A program made the position numbers and the translations under genes. DNA of 64,000 nucleotides from Falsiroseomonas algicola (GTDB lineage: Bacteria > Pseudomonadota > Alphaproteobacteria > Acetobacterales > Acetobacteraceae), in NCBI RefSeq assembly GCF_011040385.1, contig NZ_JAAIKB010000007.1, forward strand, positions 62,001-126,000, in the 5' to 3' direction. Under the pieces are notes generated by a model. The model was not told the DNA's origin, did no database searches, and was given only the letters and a program-made list of their open reading frames with translations. Of the stretch, positions 10,935-21,145 are shown piece after piece; positions within the stretch are counted from its first letter, which is position 1, and each line of letters begins with the position of its first letter.

Positions 10935-11237
10935 ATGGCAGGCGATTCGATCTTTGTCGGCGATGCCCTGACCCTGCGCGAGCAGCTGCGCGCCGCGCAG
11001 GCGGGGGCGGAGGCGCCCTATGCCGCGGCACTGGCCTTCGTGGCGCAGCGGGCGCGGTCACGCGCCGCGGCGGAGGGGCGTCCCGCGGAGGAGGCCGCGC
11101 AGGCCGCACTGCGGCTGCTGCATGCGCAGCGCCATACCTATGACCCGCGGCGGGACCCGGTCGCCTGGGTGGATTCCATCATCGGCTGGGCGTCGCGCGG
11201 CCTTGCCCGGCAGCGGATGGCCGGGGCCGCCGACTGA
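10935..11237 (+). CDS. Small protein resembling sigma-70 (ECF) region 2 only
   Basis: A 100-residue protein, start ATG with GGGGAG at good distance. Its centre (AAQAALRLLHAQRHTYDPRRDPVAWVDSI, residues 63-91) follows the pattern of ECF sigma region 2 (a leucine-rich helix, then R-TYDP-R-PxxW). The protein ends about 15 residues later, so no region 4 DNA-binding domain exists. The downstream sequence shows no region 4 in other frames. It could be a degenerate sigma factor, a decoy or an unrelated helical protein. Confidence 0.5.
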   Translation: MAGDSIFVGDALTLREQLRAAQAGAEAPYAAALAFVAQRARSRAAAEGRPAEEAAQAALRLLHAQRHTYDPRRDPVAWVDSIIGWASRGLARQRMAGAAD

Positions 11238-11321
11238 CCCCGGGCCTGTTCCCGCGGGAACAGGGGTTGGCAAGGAACCACCGGCATCCTCGGCGTTGCA
11301 GACGCATCGAGGAGCCACGCC

Positions 11322-11522
11322 ATGATCGCCACCCGCAGCGGGTTCATCTTCCACGCCCTGGCTCTGCTGGGCGTGCTGGCCATCGGCGCTGGCGTGGGAG
11401 TCGGTTTCGCGGTGCCGGCCTCCCAGGCGCTGCAGTCCCGGCTGCAGGGGGTGAGGGCCCTGCTGGATGGGACCGCCCTGCAGTTCCGGCTGGCGGCCGC
11501 CATCGAGGCGCGCCACCGCTGA
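11322..11522 (+). CDS. Small hypothetical membrane protein (66 aa)
   Basis: Begins MIATRSGFIFHALALLGVLAIGAG, a single strong membrane segment or uncleaved signal anchor, followed by an amphipathic helix (LQSRLQGVRALLDGTALQFRLAAAIEARHR). The site GAGGAG lies 9 bases before the ATG. No family is recognised. It lies in the same direction as the sigma-like gene, 84 bp downstream. Confidence 0.5.
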   Translation: MIATRSGFIFHALALLGVLAIGAGVGVGFAVPASQALQSRLQGVRALLDGTALQFRLAAAIEARHR

Positions 11523-11640
11523 GGCAGGGTTTCGCGCAACAAAACTGCGGGCGCGGCCGGGGGCGCGCATCATCGGGGCCGGGGGCAGGCTGACGGCGTT
11601 CAAGGGCTTGCAGGACGGCGTCACAGGGGCCGTCATATCG

Positions 11641-11661
11641 ATTAACCGTGCTTCGGTTAAT
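11641..11661. promoter_or_regulatory. Perfect dyad upstream of pdhA (candidate operator)
   Basis: ATTAACCG and CGGTTAAT form a perfect 8-bp inverted repeat with a 5-base spacer, about 110 bp before the pdhA start and in an AT-richer patch than the surroundings. The geometry suits a dimeric regulator, or a small stem-loop in RNA. No regulator was identified; the assignment is inference. Confidence 0.45.
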
Positions 11662-11670
11662 TGTCGTATT

Positions 11671-11688
11671 GCGTTGCAGCATCAACGC
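11671..11688. promoter_or_regulatory. Second dyad upstream of pdhA
   Basis: GCGTTG and CAACGC flank a 6-base centre, giving a perfect 6-bp inverted repeat 9 bases after the first dyad. The 14-base core GTTGCAGCATCAAC (11673-11686) recurs with one change at 34474-34487, in front of another start codon. Probably a regulatory site for the pyruvate dehydrogenase operon; the protein partner is unknown. Confidence 0.45.
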
Positions 11689-11771
11689 TTTTCGCGCGCC
11701 CACGATCCTTGCGCAGGCCACCGGGGCCGCGTAGATGCGAAAAAGAAGGCAAGCCCTGAGGAGGATACCGC

Positions 11772-12821
11772 ATGGCCGAGACCGCCGCCCGCAAGCCGCG
11801 GGGCAAGGGGGCACCCAAGGGCAATGAGCCCGCCATCAGCAAGTCGGAGCTGACGCGCGCCTATCGCGACATGCTGCTGATCCGCCGGTTCGAGGAGAAG
11901 GCCGGGCAGCTCTACGGCATGGGCCTCATCGGCGGGTTCTGCCACCTCTATATCGGGCAGGAAGCGGTCGTGGTCGGCATGCAGCTCTGCCTGAAGCCGG
12001 GCGACCAGGTCATCACCTCCTACCGCGACCACGGGCACATGCTGGCCACCGGCATGGAAGCGCGCGGCGTGATGGCGGAGCTTACGGGCCGCATCGGCGG
12101 CTATTCCAAGGGCAAGGGCGGGAGCATGCACATGTTCTCCCGCGAGAAGGGCTTCTATGGCGGCCACGGCATCGTGGGCGCGCAGGTCTCGCTCGGCGCC
12201 GGGCTCGCCTTCGCGAACTGGTACCGGGAGGACGGCGCCGTCGCCGTGACCTATTTCGGCGAGGGCGCGTCCAACCAGGGCCAGGTCTATGAGAGCCTGA
12301 ACCTGGCCGCGCTGTTCAAGCTGCCCTGCATCTTCGTCATCGAGAACAACAAGTACGGCATGGGCACCAGCGTGGACCGCGCTAGCGCGTCCAAGGACCT
12401 GTCGAAGAACGGCGCGCCCTGGGGCATCCCGGGCGAGCAGGTGAACGGCATGGACGTGATCGCGGTGCGGGAGGCCGGTGAGCGCGCCGTCGCCCACTGC
12501 CGCGCCGGCAACGGCCCCTACCTGCTGGAGATGAAGACCTACCGCTACCGCGGCCACTCCATGTCCGACCCGGCCAAGTACCGGACGCGGGAGGAGGTGC
12601 AGAAGATGCGGGAGCAGAATGACTGCATCGAGACGGCGCGCCGCCTGCTGCTGGAGAGCTTCGGCGTAGCGGAGTCCGAGCTGAAGGTGATCGACGACGA
12701 GGTGAAGGCGATCGTGCAGGACAGCGCCGATTTCGCCCAGACCAGCCCGGAGCCGGATGAGAGCGAGCTCTGGACCGACGTGCTGATCGATGATTCCTCC
12801 GTGGTGGCAGGGGGCCGCTGA
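11772..12821 (+). CDS. pdhA: Pyruvate dehydrogenase E1 component, alpha subunit
   Basis: The thiamine-diphosphate-binding half of E1, which decarboxylates pyruvate. The 349-residue length is normal. The ThDP motif starts GEGASNQGQ (near residue 164) and closes with [11 protein letters not shown]. The phosphorylation-loop homologue [15 protein letters not shown] is conserved. The gene follows an AGGAGG-like site (GAGGAGGATACC) and heads an operon encoding the whole complex. Two dyads lie in its leader. pdhB starts 2 bp after its stop. Confidence 0.97.
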   Translation: MAETAARKPRGKGAPKGNEPAISKSELTRAYRDMLLIRRFEEKAGQLYGMGLIGGFCHLYIGQEAVVVGMQLCLKPGDQVITSYRDHGHMLATGMEARGVMAELTGRIGGYSKGKGGSMHMFSREKGFYGGHGIVGAQVSLGAGLAFANWYREDGAVAVTYFGEGASNQGQVYESLNLAALFKLPCIFVIENNKYGMGTSVDRASASKDLSKNGAPWGIPGEQVNGMDVIAVREAGERAVAHCRAGNGPYLLEMKTYRYRGHSMSDPAKYRTREEVQKMREQNDCIETARRLLLESFGVAESELKVIDDEVKAIVQDSADFAQTSPEPDESELWTDVLIDDSSVVAGGR

Positions 12822-12822
12822 G

Positions 12823-14196
<1,374 letters not shown>

Positions 14197-14213
14197 GGGG
14201 AGGGAGCAGGACG

Positions 14214-15524
14214 ATGGCGACGAACATCCTGATGCCGGCGCTGTCCCCGACCATGACGGAGGGGACGCTCGCGCGCTGGCTGAAAAAGGAAGGCGAGCAG
14301 GTCAAGGCCGGCGACATCATCGCCGAGATCGAGACCGACAAGGCGACGATGGAAGTGGAAGCCGTGGATGAGGGCATCCTCGGCAAGATCGTCGTCGCCG
14401 GTGGCACGGCGGGCGTGAAGGTGAACGACGTGATCGCCGTGCTGGTGGAGGAAGGGGAGAGCGCGGATGCCGCGCCCGCCGCCAAGCCCGCCCCGGCCGC
14501 GGCGACGCCCAAGACCGAGCCTGCGCCGGCCACGCCGGCGGCAGCCTCTGCACCGGCACCCGCCCCGGCCGCGTCGGGCAGCCGCGTCATCGCCTCTCCC
14601 CTCGCGCGCCGCATGGCGGAGCAGGCGGGGCTGGATCTCTCCGCCATCGCGGGCAGCGGGCCGAATGGCCGCATCGTGAAGGCGGATGTGGATGCGGCGC
14701 TGGCCAAGGGGCCGGCGGCCAAGCCCGCGCCCGCCGCGGCGGCGCCCGCGCCGGCTGCCGTGCCTGCGCCGGCCCCCGCAGCGGCTCCGGCGCCCGCGCC
14801 GAAGCCCGCCGCGCCCGCCATCACGGCGCCGCACACCGCCGTGCCCAACAGCACCATGCGCAAGGTCATCGCGCGGCGGCTGTCGGAATCGAAGCAGACG
14901 GTGCCGCATTTCTACGTCTCGATGGATATCGAGATCGATGCGCTGCTGAAGCTGCGCTCCCAGCTGAACGCGACCTCGCCCAAGGACGGGCCGGGCGCCT
15001 TCAAGCTCTCGGTCAATGACCTGGTGATCAAGGCCGCGGCGGTGACGCTGCGGCGCTTCCCCAACGTCAACGCCACCTGGACCGAGGACGCGATCCTCCA
15101 GTACCACGACGTCGACATCTCGGTCGCCGTCAGCATCCCGGACGGGCTGATCACGCCGATCGTGCGCAAGGCCGACCAGAAGGGCCTGGCCGCGATCAGC
15201 AACGAGATGAAGGACCTGGCTGCGCGCGCGAAGTCCGGCAAGCTGAAGCCCGAGGAGTTCCAGGGCGGCGGCTTCTCCATCTCCAACATGGGCATGTACG
15301 GGGTCCGCGACTTCTCGGCCATCATCAACCCGCCGCAGGCGGGCATCCTGGCGGTGTCTGCCGGTGAGCAGCGCCCTGTGGTGAAGAACGGCGCGCTGGC
15401 GATCGCGACGGTGATGACCTGCACGCTCTCCGTCGATCACCGCGTCGTCGACGGTGCGCTGGCGGCCGAATGGATCCAGGCCTTCAAGCGGATCGTCGAG
15501 GAGCCGCTGAGCCTGATGCTCTGA
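14214..15524 (+). CDS. pdhC: Pyruvate dehydrogenase E2, dihydrolipoamide acetyltransferase
   Basis: The 436-residue core of the complex, transferring acetyl groups to CoA. It has one lipoyl domain (lysine 43 in ETDKATME), an Ala/Pro linker, a peripheral-subunit-binding domain ([20 protein letters not shown], near 127-146), a second long Ala/Pro linker, and the catalytic domain ending with the [12 protein letters not shown] active-site motif. A ribosome site GGAGGGAG precedes the start. Its stop overlaps the next start by one base. Confidence 0.97.
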   Translation: MATNILMPALSPTMTEGTLARWLKKEGEQVKAGDIIAEIETDKATMEVEAVDEGILGKIVVAGGTAGVKVNDVIAVLVEEGESADAAPAAKPAPAAATPKTEPAPATPAAASAPAPAPAASGSRVIASPLARRMAEQAGLDLSAIAGSGPNGRIVKADVDAALAKGPAAKPAPAAAAPAPAAVPAPAPAAAPAPAPKPAAPAITAPHTAVPNSTMRKVIARRLSESKQTVPHFYVSMDIEIDALLKLRSQLNATSPKDGPGAFKLSVNDLVIKAAAVTLRRFPNVNATWTEDAILQYHDVDISVAVSIPDGLITPIVRKADQKGLAAISNEMKDLAARAKSGKLKPEEFQGGGFSISNMGMYGVRDFSAIINPPQAGILAVSAGEQRPVVKNGALAIATVMTCTLSVDHRVVDGALAAEWIQAFKRIVEEPLSLML

Positions 15525-16015
15525 TGCCAGCGGGTTTCACGCTCCGCGACGCGACCGAGGCGGACCTGCCGGAGATCAACCGGCTGGTCCGTGCGCTGGC
15601 GGAGTATGAGAAGCTGCTGCATGAGGCCGTGGGCACGGAGGAGGATTTCCGCCACGCCCTCTTCGGCCCGAACCCGACCGTGTTCTGCGTGCTGGCCGAG
15701 ATCGAGGGCAGGGCGGTCGGGCAATGCATCTGGTTCCCGATCTTCAGCACCTTCACCGGCCGGCATGGCCTCTATGTGGAGGATGTCTTCGTGGAGCCGC
15801 AGCACCGCGGCCTCGGCATCGGCGAGGCCTTCTTCCGCCACTGCGCGGGCATCTGCATCACCCGCGGCTGGAAGCGGATGGAGTGGCAGGTGCTGGACTG
15901 GAACGAGCCCGCGATCCGCTTCTACCGGAAGATCGGCGCGCGCGGCATGGATGAATGGCGCGTGCAACGCGTGGCCGGCGAGGCGCTGGCCGCGCTCGCC
16001 GCAACAAAGGGGTGA
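15524..16015 (+). CDS. GNAT-family N-acetyltransferase inside the pdh operon
   Basis: A 163-residue GNAT enzyme close to the spermidine/diamine acetyltransferase subgroup: FTLRDATEADLPEI at the start, YVEDVFVEPQHRGLGIGEAFF as the acetyl-CoA-binding motif A, and EWQVLDWNEPAIRFYRKIGA as motif B. Start ATG overlaps the pdhC stop (TGATG), so it is translationally coupled to E2. The substrate may be a polyamine, an amino acid or a protein; position between E2 and E3 suggests use of newly made acetyl-CoA, but that is inference. Confidence 0.88.
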   Translation: MPAGFTLRDATEADLPEINRLVRALAEYEKLLHEAVGTEEDFRHALFGPNPTVFCVLAEIEGRAVGQCIWFPIFSTFTGRHGLYVEDVFVEPQHRGLGIGEAFFRHCAGICITRGWKRMEWQVLDWNEPAIRFYRKIGARGMDEWRVQRVAGEALAALAATKG

Positions 16016-16020
16016 CGGGC

Positions 16021-17415
16021 ATGGCCGACAGCTTCGACATCGTGGTGGTGGGCGGTGGCCCCGGCGGCTATGTCGCCGCCATCCGTGCCAGCCAGCTCGG
16101 CATGAAGACGGCGCTGGTGGAGCGCGAGAACCTGGGCGGCATCTGCCTCAACTGGGGCTGCATCCCGACCAAGGCGCTGCTGCGCGCGAGCGAGATCAAC
16201 CACCTGCTGCATTCGCTCGATGCCTATGGCTTCGCCGCCGACAACATCCGCTTCGACTTCGCCAAGGTCATCAAGCGGAGCCGCGGCGTGGCGGGCCAGC
16301 TCTCGGCCGGCGTGAAGCACCTGATGAAGAAGAACAAGGTAACCGTCTATGACGGGCACGGGAAGCTGGCCGGGCCGGGCAAGCTCGCCGTGACGAAGGA
16401 CGGCAAGCCGGTCGCGGAGATCGCCGCCAAGCACATCGTGCTGGCGACCGGTGCGCGGGCGCGCGTGCTGCCGGGGATGGAGCCGGATGGCAAGCTGATC
16501 TGGTCCTACCGGGAGGCGATGACGCCGGCGGCGCTCCCGAAGAAGATCATCGTCATGGGCTCCGGCGCCATCGGGTCCGAATTCGCGAGCTTCTACCTCA
16601 ACATGGGCGCCGAGGTGACGCTGATCGAGGTGATGGACCGCATCCTGCCGGTGGAGGACGCGGAGATCAGCGCCTTCGTCCACAAGGCCTTCACCAAGCA
16701 GGGCATGAAGATCCTGACCGGCGCGCGGGTGCAGGGCATCCGCAAGGGTGCCGACAGCATCACCGCCGTGGTCGAGGCGGGCGGCAAGGTGCAGGACCTT
16801 GTGGCCGATGTGCTGATCTCCGCCGTCGGCATCGTCGGCAATGTGGAGGACCTCGGACTCGAGGGCACGAAGATCAAGGTCGAGAAGACCCACATCGTCA
16901 CCGACGCCTTCGGCAATACGGGCGAATCGGGCGTCTATGCCATCGGCGACCTGACCGGCCCGCCCTGGCTGGCGCACAAGGCGTCGCACGAGGCGATCAT
17001 CTGCATCGAGGCGATCGCGGGGAAGCACCCGCACGCCATGGATGTGCTGAACATCCCGGGCTGCACCTATTGCCGCCCGCAGGTCGCCTCCGTCGGCCTG
17101 ACCGAGGCCCGCGCCAAGGAACTGGGGCATGAGGTCAAGGTCGGCCGCTTCCCCTTCATCGGCAACGGCAAGGCCATCGCCATGGGAGAGCCGGAGGGCC
17201 TGGTGAAGACCGTCTTCGACGCCAAGACCGGCGAGTTGCTCGGCGCGCATATGGTCGGGCCGGAGGTGACGGAGATGATCCAGGGCTACGGCATCGCCCG
17301 CACCCTCGAATCCACCGAGGCCGAGCTGATGCACACCGTCTTCCCGCATCCCACCGTGAGCGAGACGATGCATGAAAGCGTCCTCGACGCCTATGGCCGG
17401 GTCATCCACATCTGA
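16021..17415 (+). CDS. lpd: Dihydrolipoyl dehydrogenase (E3)
   Basis: A 464-residue flavoprotein that reoxidises dihydrolipoamide and reduces NAD. It shows the FAD-binding GGGPGGYVAA motif, the redox cysteines 42 and 47 in ICLNWGCIPTKA, the NAD-binding segment MGSGAIGSEFAS, the second FAD motif YAIGDLTG, and the C-terminal catalytic pair HPTVSETMHE. It lies in the pdh operon, so it is most likely the E3 of pyruvate dehydrogenase, although E3 is often shared with other 2-oxoacid complexes. Confidence 0.96.
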   Translation: MADSFDIVVVGGGPGGYVAAIRASQLGMKTALVERENLGGICLNWGCIPTKALLRASEINHLLHSLDAYGFAADNIRFDFAKVIKRSRGVAGQLSAGVKHLMKKNKVTVYDGHGKLAGPGKLAVTKDGKPVAEIAAKHIVLATGARARVLPGMEPDGKLIWSYREAMTPAALPKKIIVMGSGAIGSEFASFYLNMGAEVTLIEVMDRILPVEDAEISAFVHKAFTKQGMKILTGARVQGIRKGADSITAVVEAGGKVQDLVADVLISAVGIVGNVEDLGLEGTKIKVEKTHIVTDAFGNTGESGVYAIGDLTGPPWLAHKASHEAIICIEAIAGKHPHAMDVLNIPGCTYCRPQVASVGLTEARAKELGHEVKVGRFPFIGNGKAIAMGEPEGLVKTVFDAKTGELLGAHMVGPEVTEMIQGYGIARTLESTEAELMHTVFPHPTVSETMHESVLDAYGRVIHI

Positions 17416-18241
17416 GCCCGACTGGCGAAGGCTGAACCGCGCGAACTGGGAGGAGCGCACCGCGCTTCATCTCGGCCCGCGCGGCTATGACGTCACCCCG
17501 CATCTCGCGGGGCGCGGCAGGCTGGATGCGATCGTGGAGGCGGAGATCGGCGATGTCGCCGGCCTCTCCATCCTCCACCTGCAATGCCACATCGGCGATG
17601 ACAGCGTGGCGCTGGCGCAGCGCGGCGCGGCACGGGTCGTCGGCATCGATTTCAGCCCCGCCGCCATCGCCGCCGCCCGGGACCTCGCCGCGCGCTGCGG
17701 CCTGTCAGACCTGCGCTTCGTGGAATCGGATGTGCTGGAGGCGCCGGCGGCGATGCCGGAGGAGGAAGGTCGCTTCGACCTGGTCTTCACGAGCTGGGGC
17801 ACCATCGGCTGGCTGCCGGACCTCGACCGCTGGGCGGCCGCCATCGCCTTCGCGCTGCGGCCGGGCGGGCGGCTCTACTTCGCCGATGCGCATCCCGCCT
17901 GCCTGATCTTCGACGAGGCGGGGCAGGGCGGCGGCGGCGGGTTTCCCGGCTGGTTCGCCCCCTATCTCGGCCGACAGTTCATCCCCTTCGAGGACGCGAT
18001 CGACTATGCGGACCCGTCCCGGCCGCTGGCGAACAGCGCCACCATCGTCCATCTGCATCCGCTCTCCGACATCCTCGGCGCGCTGCGGCGGGCGGGGCTT
18101 CGGCTGGACTGGCTGCAGGAGCATGCGCGCCTGACCTGGGCGCCCTTCTCCGGCCTGGTGCGGGATGCGGACGGGCTCTTCACCTGGCCGGACAAGCCCT
18201 GGCTGCCGCTCGCGCTCAGCCTTGTCGCGGTGAAGAATTGA
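17393..18241 (+). CDS. Class I SAM-dependent methyltransferase
   Basis: About 282 residues. The SAM-binding motif is [16 protein letters not shown], followed by the acidic residue in [15 protein letters not shown], the motif VESDVLEAP and [16 protein letters not shown]. The second half ([26 protein letters not shown]) fits the Methyltransf_11/25 type. The start is uncertain: ATG at 17372 or 17393, both inside the end of lpd. The substrate is unknown. It sits between lpd and lipA in the same direction. Confidence 0.82.
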   Translation: MAGSSTSEPDWRRLNRANWEERTALHLGPRGYDVTPHLAGRGRLDAIVEAEIGDVAGLSILHLQCHIGDDSVALAQRGAARVVGIDFSPAAIAAARDLAARCGLSDLRFVESDVLEAPAAMPEEEGRFDLVFTSWGTIGWLPDLDRWAAAIAFALRPGGRLYFADAHPACLIFDEAGQGGGGGFPGWFAPYLGRQFIPFEDAIDYADPSRPLANSATIVHLHPLSDILGALRRAGLRLDWLQEHARLTWAPFSGLVRDADGLFTWPDKPWLPLALSLVAVKN

Positions 18242-18281
18242 TCCCCTCGTCGCCGCGCCGCACCGTCGCTATATCTGCGGC

Positions 18282-19259
18282 ATGACCACGCGCGTCGAGA
18301 TCGATCACCGCCAGACCGCCGCCCGCATCGGTGCCGACCGGCATCCCGAGAAGGCGCACCGTCCGGACAACCCCATCCAGCGGAAACCCGCCTGGATCCG
18401 GGTGAAGGCGCCGACCAGCCCGATCTACCGGGAAACCCAGGCGCTGATGCGGGACAACAAGCTGGTCACGGTCTGCGAGGAAGCGGCCTGCCCGAATATC
18501 GGCGAATGCTGGTCCCAGCGCCACGCGACCATGATGATCATGGGCGATACCTGCACGCGCGCCTGTTCCTTCTGCAATGTCGCGACGGGCATGCCGAAGC
18601 CGCTCGATGGCGATGAGCCGAACCGCGTCGCCGATGCCGTCGCCAAGCTCGGCCTGCGCCACGTGGTGATCACTTCCGTCGACCGCGACGATCTGCCCGA
18701 TGGCGGCGCGGAGCATTTCGCCCAGACGATCCGCGCGCTGCGCCTGGCGGCGCCCGAAACCACCGTCGAGATCCTGACGCCCGACTTCCTCCGCAAGGAC
18801 GGCGCGCTCGAGGTCGTGGTCGCGGCGCGCCCCGACGTCTTCAACCACAACCTGGAAACCGTGCCGGCGCTCTACCCGACCATCCGGCCGGGCGCCCGCT
18901 ACTACCACTCGCTCCGGCTGCTGGACCGGGTGAAGCAGCTCGACCCCTCCATCTTCACCAAGTCCGGGATCATGGTCGGGCTCGGCGAGAAGCGGATCGA
19001 GGTGCTGCAGGTCATGGACGATCTGCGCAGCGCGGAGGTCGATTTCCTCACCATCGGCCAATACCTGCAGCCCACGGTGAAGCACGCCGCGGTGGACCGC
19101 TTCGTGACGCCCGAGGAGTTCGAGGACTACGCCAAGGCCGCGCGGGGCAAGGGGTTCCTGCTGGTGTCGTCGACGCCGCTGACCCGCAGCTCCTACCACG
19201 CGGATCGCGACTTCGCGGCGCTGCGCGATGCCCGCGCGGCGAAGCTGCGGGCGGCCTGA
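18282..19259 (+). CDS. lipA: Lipoyl synthase
   Basis: A 325-residue radical-SAM enzyme inserting two sulfurs into octanoyl groups on E2 and related proteins. The auxiliary cluster cysteines are at 65, 70 and 76 ([12 protein letters not shown]), and the radical-SAM cysteines at 91, 95 and 98 (CTRACSFC). Other family motifs are [19 protein letters not shown] and the closing RSSYHAD. Placement behind the pdh operon makes functional sense, because PdhB and PdhC both need lipoylation. Confidence 0.97.
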   Translation: MTTRVEIDHRQTAARIGADRHPEKAHRPDNPIQRKPAWIRVKAPTSPIYRETQALMRDNKLVTVCEEAACPNIGECWSQRHATMMIMGDTCTRACSFCNVATGMPKPLDGDEPNRVADAVAKLGLRHVVITSVDRDDLPDGGAEHFAQTIRALRLAAPETTVEILTPDFLRKDGALEVVVAARPDVFNHNLETVPALYPTIRPGARYYHSLRLLDRVKQLDPSIFTKSGIMVGLGEKRIEVLQVMDDLRSAEVDFLTIGQYLQPTVKHAAVDRFVTPEEFEDYAKAARGKGFLLVSSTPLTRSSYHADRDFAALRDARAAKLRAA

Positions 19260-19266
19260 GGCGGCG

Positions 19267-19740
19267 ATGCCGACCCATGCGGAAAAGCGCGTCCTCCCCT
19301 ACACGGAGGAACAGCTCTTCGACATGGTGGCGGATGTCCGCCGCTATCCGGAATTCCTGCCCTGGTGCGTCGGTGCCCGCATCCTGACCCGCACCGAGGG
19401 GGAGCTGACAGCGGACCTCACCATCGGCTTCAAGATGTTCCGGGAGACCTTCCGCAGTCAGGTCCTGCTGGAACGGCCGCACCACGTGCATGTGCGCTAC
19501 CTCACGGGTCCCTTCCGCTACCTCAACAACCACTGGCGCTTCCGGCCGGTGGCGGGCGGCACGGAGGTCGATTTCTTCGTCGATTTCGAATTCAAGTCGC
19601 GGCTGCTGCAGGCCGTGATCGGCACCGTGTTCAACGAGGCGGTGCGGCTGATGGTGCGTGCCTTCGAACGCCGGGCCGCCGCGCTCTATCGCCGCGCGCC
19701 GCCTGCCGCCGCACCGGCCACGCCCGCGCCCAGCGCCTGA
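19267..19740 (+). CDS. COQ10/RatA family START-like protein (ubiquinone-binding)
   Basis: 157 residues of the polyketide-cyclase/START superfamily: VLPYTEEQLFDMVADVRRYPEFLPWCVGARI at the start is diagnostic, with NHWRFRPVAGGTEVDFFVDFEFKS later. The eukaryotic homologue Coq10 binds ubiquinone; the E. coli homologue was named RatA. The lipA-adjacent position is common in alphaproteobacteria. I favour a quinone/lipid chaperone role over a toxin. Confidence 0.87.
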   Translation: MPTHAEKRVLPYTEEQLFDMVADVRRYPEFLPWCVGARILTRTEGELTADLTIGFKMFRETFRSQVLLERPHHVHVRYLTGPFRYLNNHWRFRPVAGGTEVDFFVDFEFKSRLLQAVIGTVFNEAVRLMVRAFERRAAALYRRAPPAAAPATPAPSA

Positions 19741-19756
19741 TCAGCGGCCCCCCCCT

Positions 19757-20398
19757 CTACCTGCCCCTGTGGCGGCCATTCGGCAGGTAGGGCCAGTCGA
19801 GGCCATTCAGGCGGTAGAAGCCTTCCAGCCCCGCGGCGCCGTTGAGGGGCTCCGGCACGCCCAGACGGAAGGCGAGGAAGCCGTCATCCGGCTTCACGCC
19901 GCGGTTCTTCTCCGCATCCAGCCAGTCATCCTGTGCGCCGTGCTGGATGCGCGTCAGCAGGTTGCGGTTCAGCGCCTGCACGATCTCCCGCGCCTCCGCC
20001 GACCAGGCCCCGTATTTGGCGCCCTGCGCCATGGCGGTGATGGGGATGCGGCGGAAACCGGCCCCCTCCTGCCGCCAGCAGCCCATGATGTCGTAGTCCG
20101 AGACCATCAGCAGCCCGTTGGCGCCCATCACCGCGCCGGAGGAGCCGCTTTTCGCCGAGGTCACGGCGGTCTTCGCCGGCAGCAGCCCGTGCAGCGACCG
20201 GGCGGCGAGGTTCGGGCAGCGGAAGACCAGCAGGATCGCGCGGGCGGCGCAGAGGGTGCGGATGGTCATGACGTCCTGCGGGTCGAAGCCCGTCAGCCGC
20301 GCGATGCGGATATCCTCCGCCGTCGCGCCCGCGCGCCCCGCCGCGCCTTCCCGCTGGAAGGCCAGGTGTTCGCCGATGCTGGCCGTCAGACCGCTCAT
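19757..20398 (-). CDS. Candidate compact nucleotidyl cyclase-like protein (edema factor/ExoY active-site pattern)
   Basis: A 213-residue protein with no signal peptide. From memory of edema factor, CyaA and ExoY, it reproduces the catalytic fingerprint in order. FRCPN (R60, N63) matches FRPVN. K76 and K83 are seven residues apart, like edema-factor K346/K353. DYD (D101, D103) matches the metal-binding aspartates, and QHGAQDD (H153) matches the HGTEQD motif. Differences are clear: only 17 residues separate K83 from D101 where toxins have a ~130-residue CB subdomain, and the ribose-contacting Asn is Trp159. The end (GLEGFYRLNGLDWPYL) is unfamiliar. A GGAGGAG site precedes the ATG. An unrelated fold cannot be excluded. 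Confidence 0.6.
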   Translation of the reverse strand: MSGLTASIGEHLAFQREGAAGRAGATAEDIRIARLTGFDPQDVMTIRTLCAARAILLVFRCPNLAARSLHGLLPAKTAVTSAKSGSSGAVMGANGLLMVSDYDIMGCWRQEGAGFRRIPITAMAQGAKYGAWSAEAREIVQALNRNLLTRIQHGAQDDWLDAEKNRGVKPDDGFLAFRLGVPEPLNGAAGLEGFYRLNGLDWPYLPNGRHRGR

Positions 20399-20473
20399 GC
20401 CGCTCCTCCATCAGGCGGCGGAAGGTTTCACGAGCGGCCGGTCATCGCCAGCCCCGATCGGTTTCGCCGCGCT

Positions 20474-21022
20474 TCACCGCGCCGGCGCACCGCCGCAGCG
20501 GTTCCAGGGGCGTCCGCCATCGGCCAGTGCCATGGCGACCAGGATTTCATCCGGCCGCGGACCATCGGCCATCATCACCGTGATGGTGTCGAAATGCGCG
20601 AAGCTCCAGGCATCGTCCTTGTGGCCGAGCGGGATGTCGATGGCCGTGCCCGGCGGCGCGACCTTCACGGCGGAGGGCACCGGCGCCGCACCGCCGCCGA
20701 TCGCGGCGCGCATGGGCTTGCCGAGACGGGGGTGGACCACGGCGCCGCCATGCTCGACCTCTCCCATCACGCCGACGATCGCGGCCTTGCCGTAGCTGAC
20801 GGCCGGGCCGCCGAGCAGGGCGGCGAGTTCCGGCATCAGGCGGTCGCCGAGCGCCGCGCCGGCCTCCCAGAGCGGCGTGAGATCCTCCACCCCCGGCTGG
20901 CCGGCATAGGGGTTGGCGATGACGGCCATGGCGACGGCGCGGATGATGGGCCGCGGCGCCGTGTGGCCGAGTTCGCCAAAGACGGTCTCCCGCCAGGTCG
21001 CGAGCTTGCGGATGGGCGGCAT
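20474..21022 (-). CDS. Amino acid synthesis family protein (DUF1185-type)
   Basis: A 182-residue soluble protein matching the family named amino acid synthesis protein (PF06684 type): RPIIRAVAMAVIANPYAG near the N-terminus, LGDRLMPELAALLG, then VSYGKAAIVGVMGEVEHGGAVVHP and HKDDAWSFAHFDTITVM. The true biochemical role of the family is unclear. It lies 75 bp upstream of the cyclase-like gene on the same strand and could be cotranscribed with it. It is divergent from the GST gene. Confidence 0.8.
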   Translation of the reverse strand: MPPIRKLATWRETVFGELGHTAPRPIIRAVAMAVIANPYAGQPGVEDLTPLWEAGAALGDRLMPELAALLGGPAVSYGKAAIVGVMGEVEHGGAVVHPRLGKPMRAAIGGGAAPVPSAVKVAPPGTAIDIPLGHKDDAWSFAHFDTITVMMADGPRPDEILVAMALADGGRPWNRCGGAPAR

Positions 21023-21145
21023 GGGCGTGCTCCGTCGGTTCCGCCTGCGATCCTGACGCGTTCGTGCGCGCCATCAATCCCGCTTCTCCGCGCCATCAAC
21101 GAAATGCGCTGGCGCGGCCGGGCGCGTCCGGGCGAGGCTTGCGGC

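Noticed and set aside
11641-11661. A CtrA binding site (TTAA-N7-TTAA) upstream of pdhA
   Set aside because: The two TTAA half-sites are separated by 11 bases, not 7.
19267-19740. Reading this START-like gene as the toxin of a toxin-antitoxin pair (RatA)
   Set aside because: No antitoxin partner is adjacent, and the family is better explained as COQ10-like quinone-binding proteins next to lipA.
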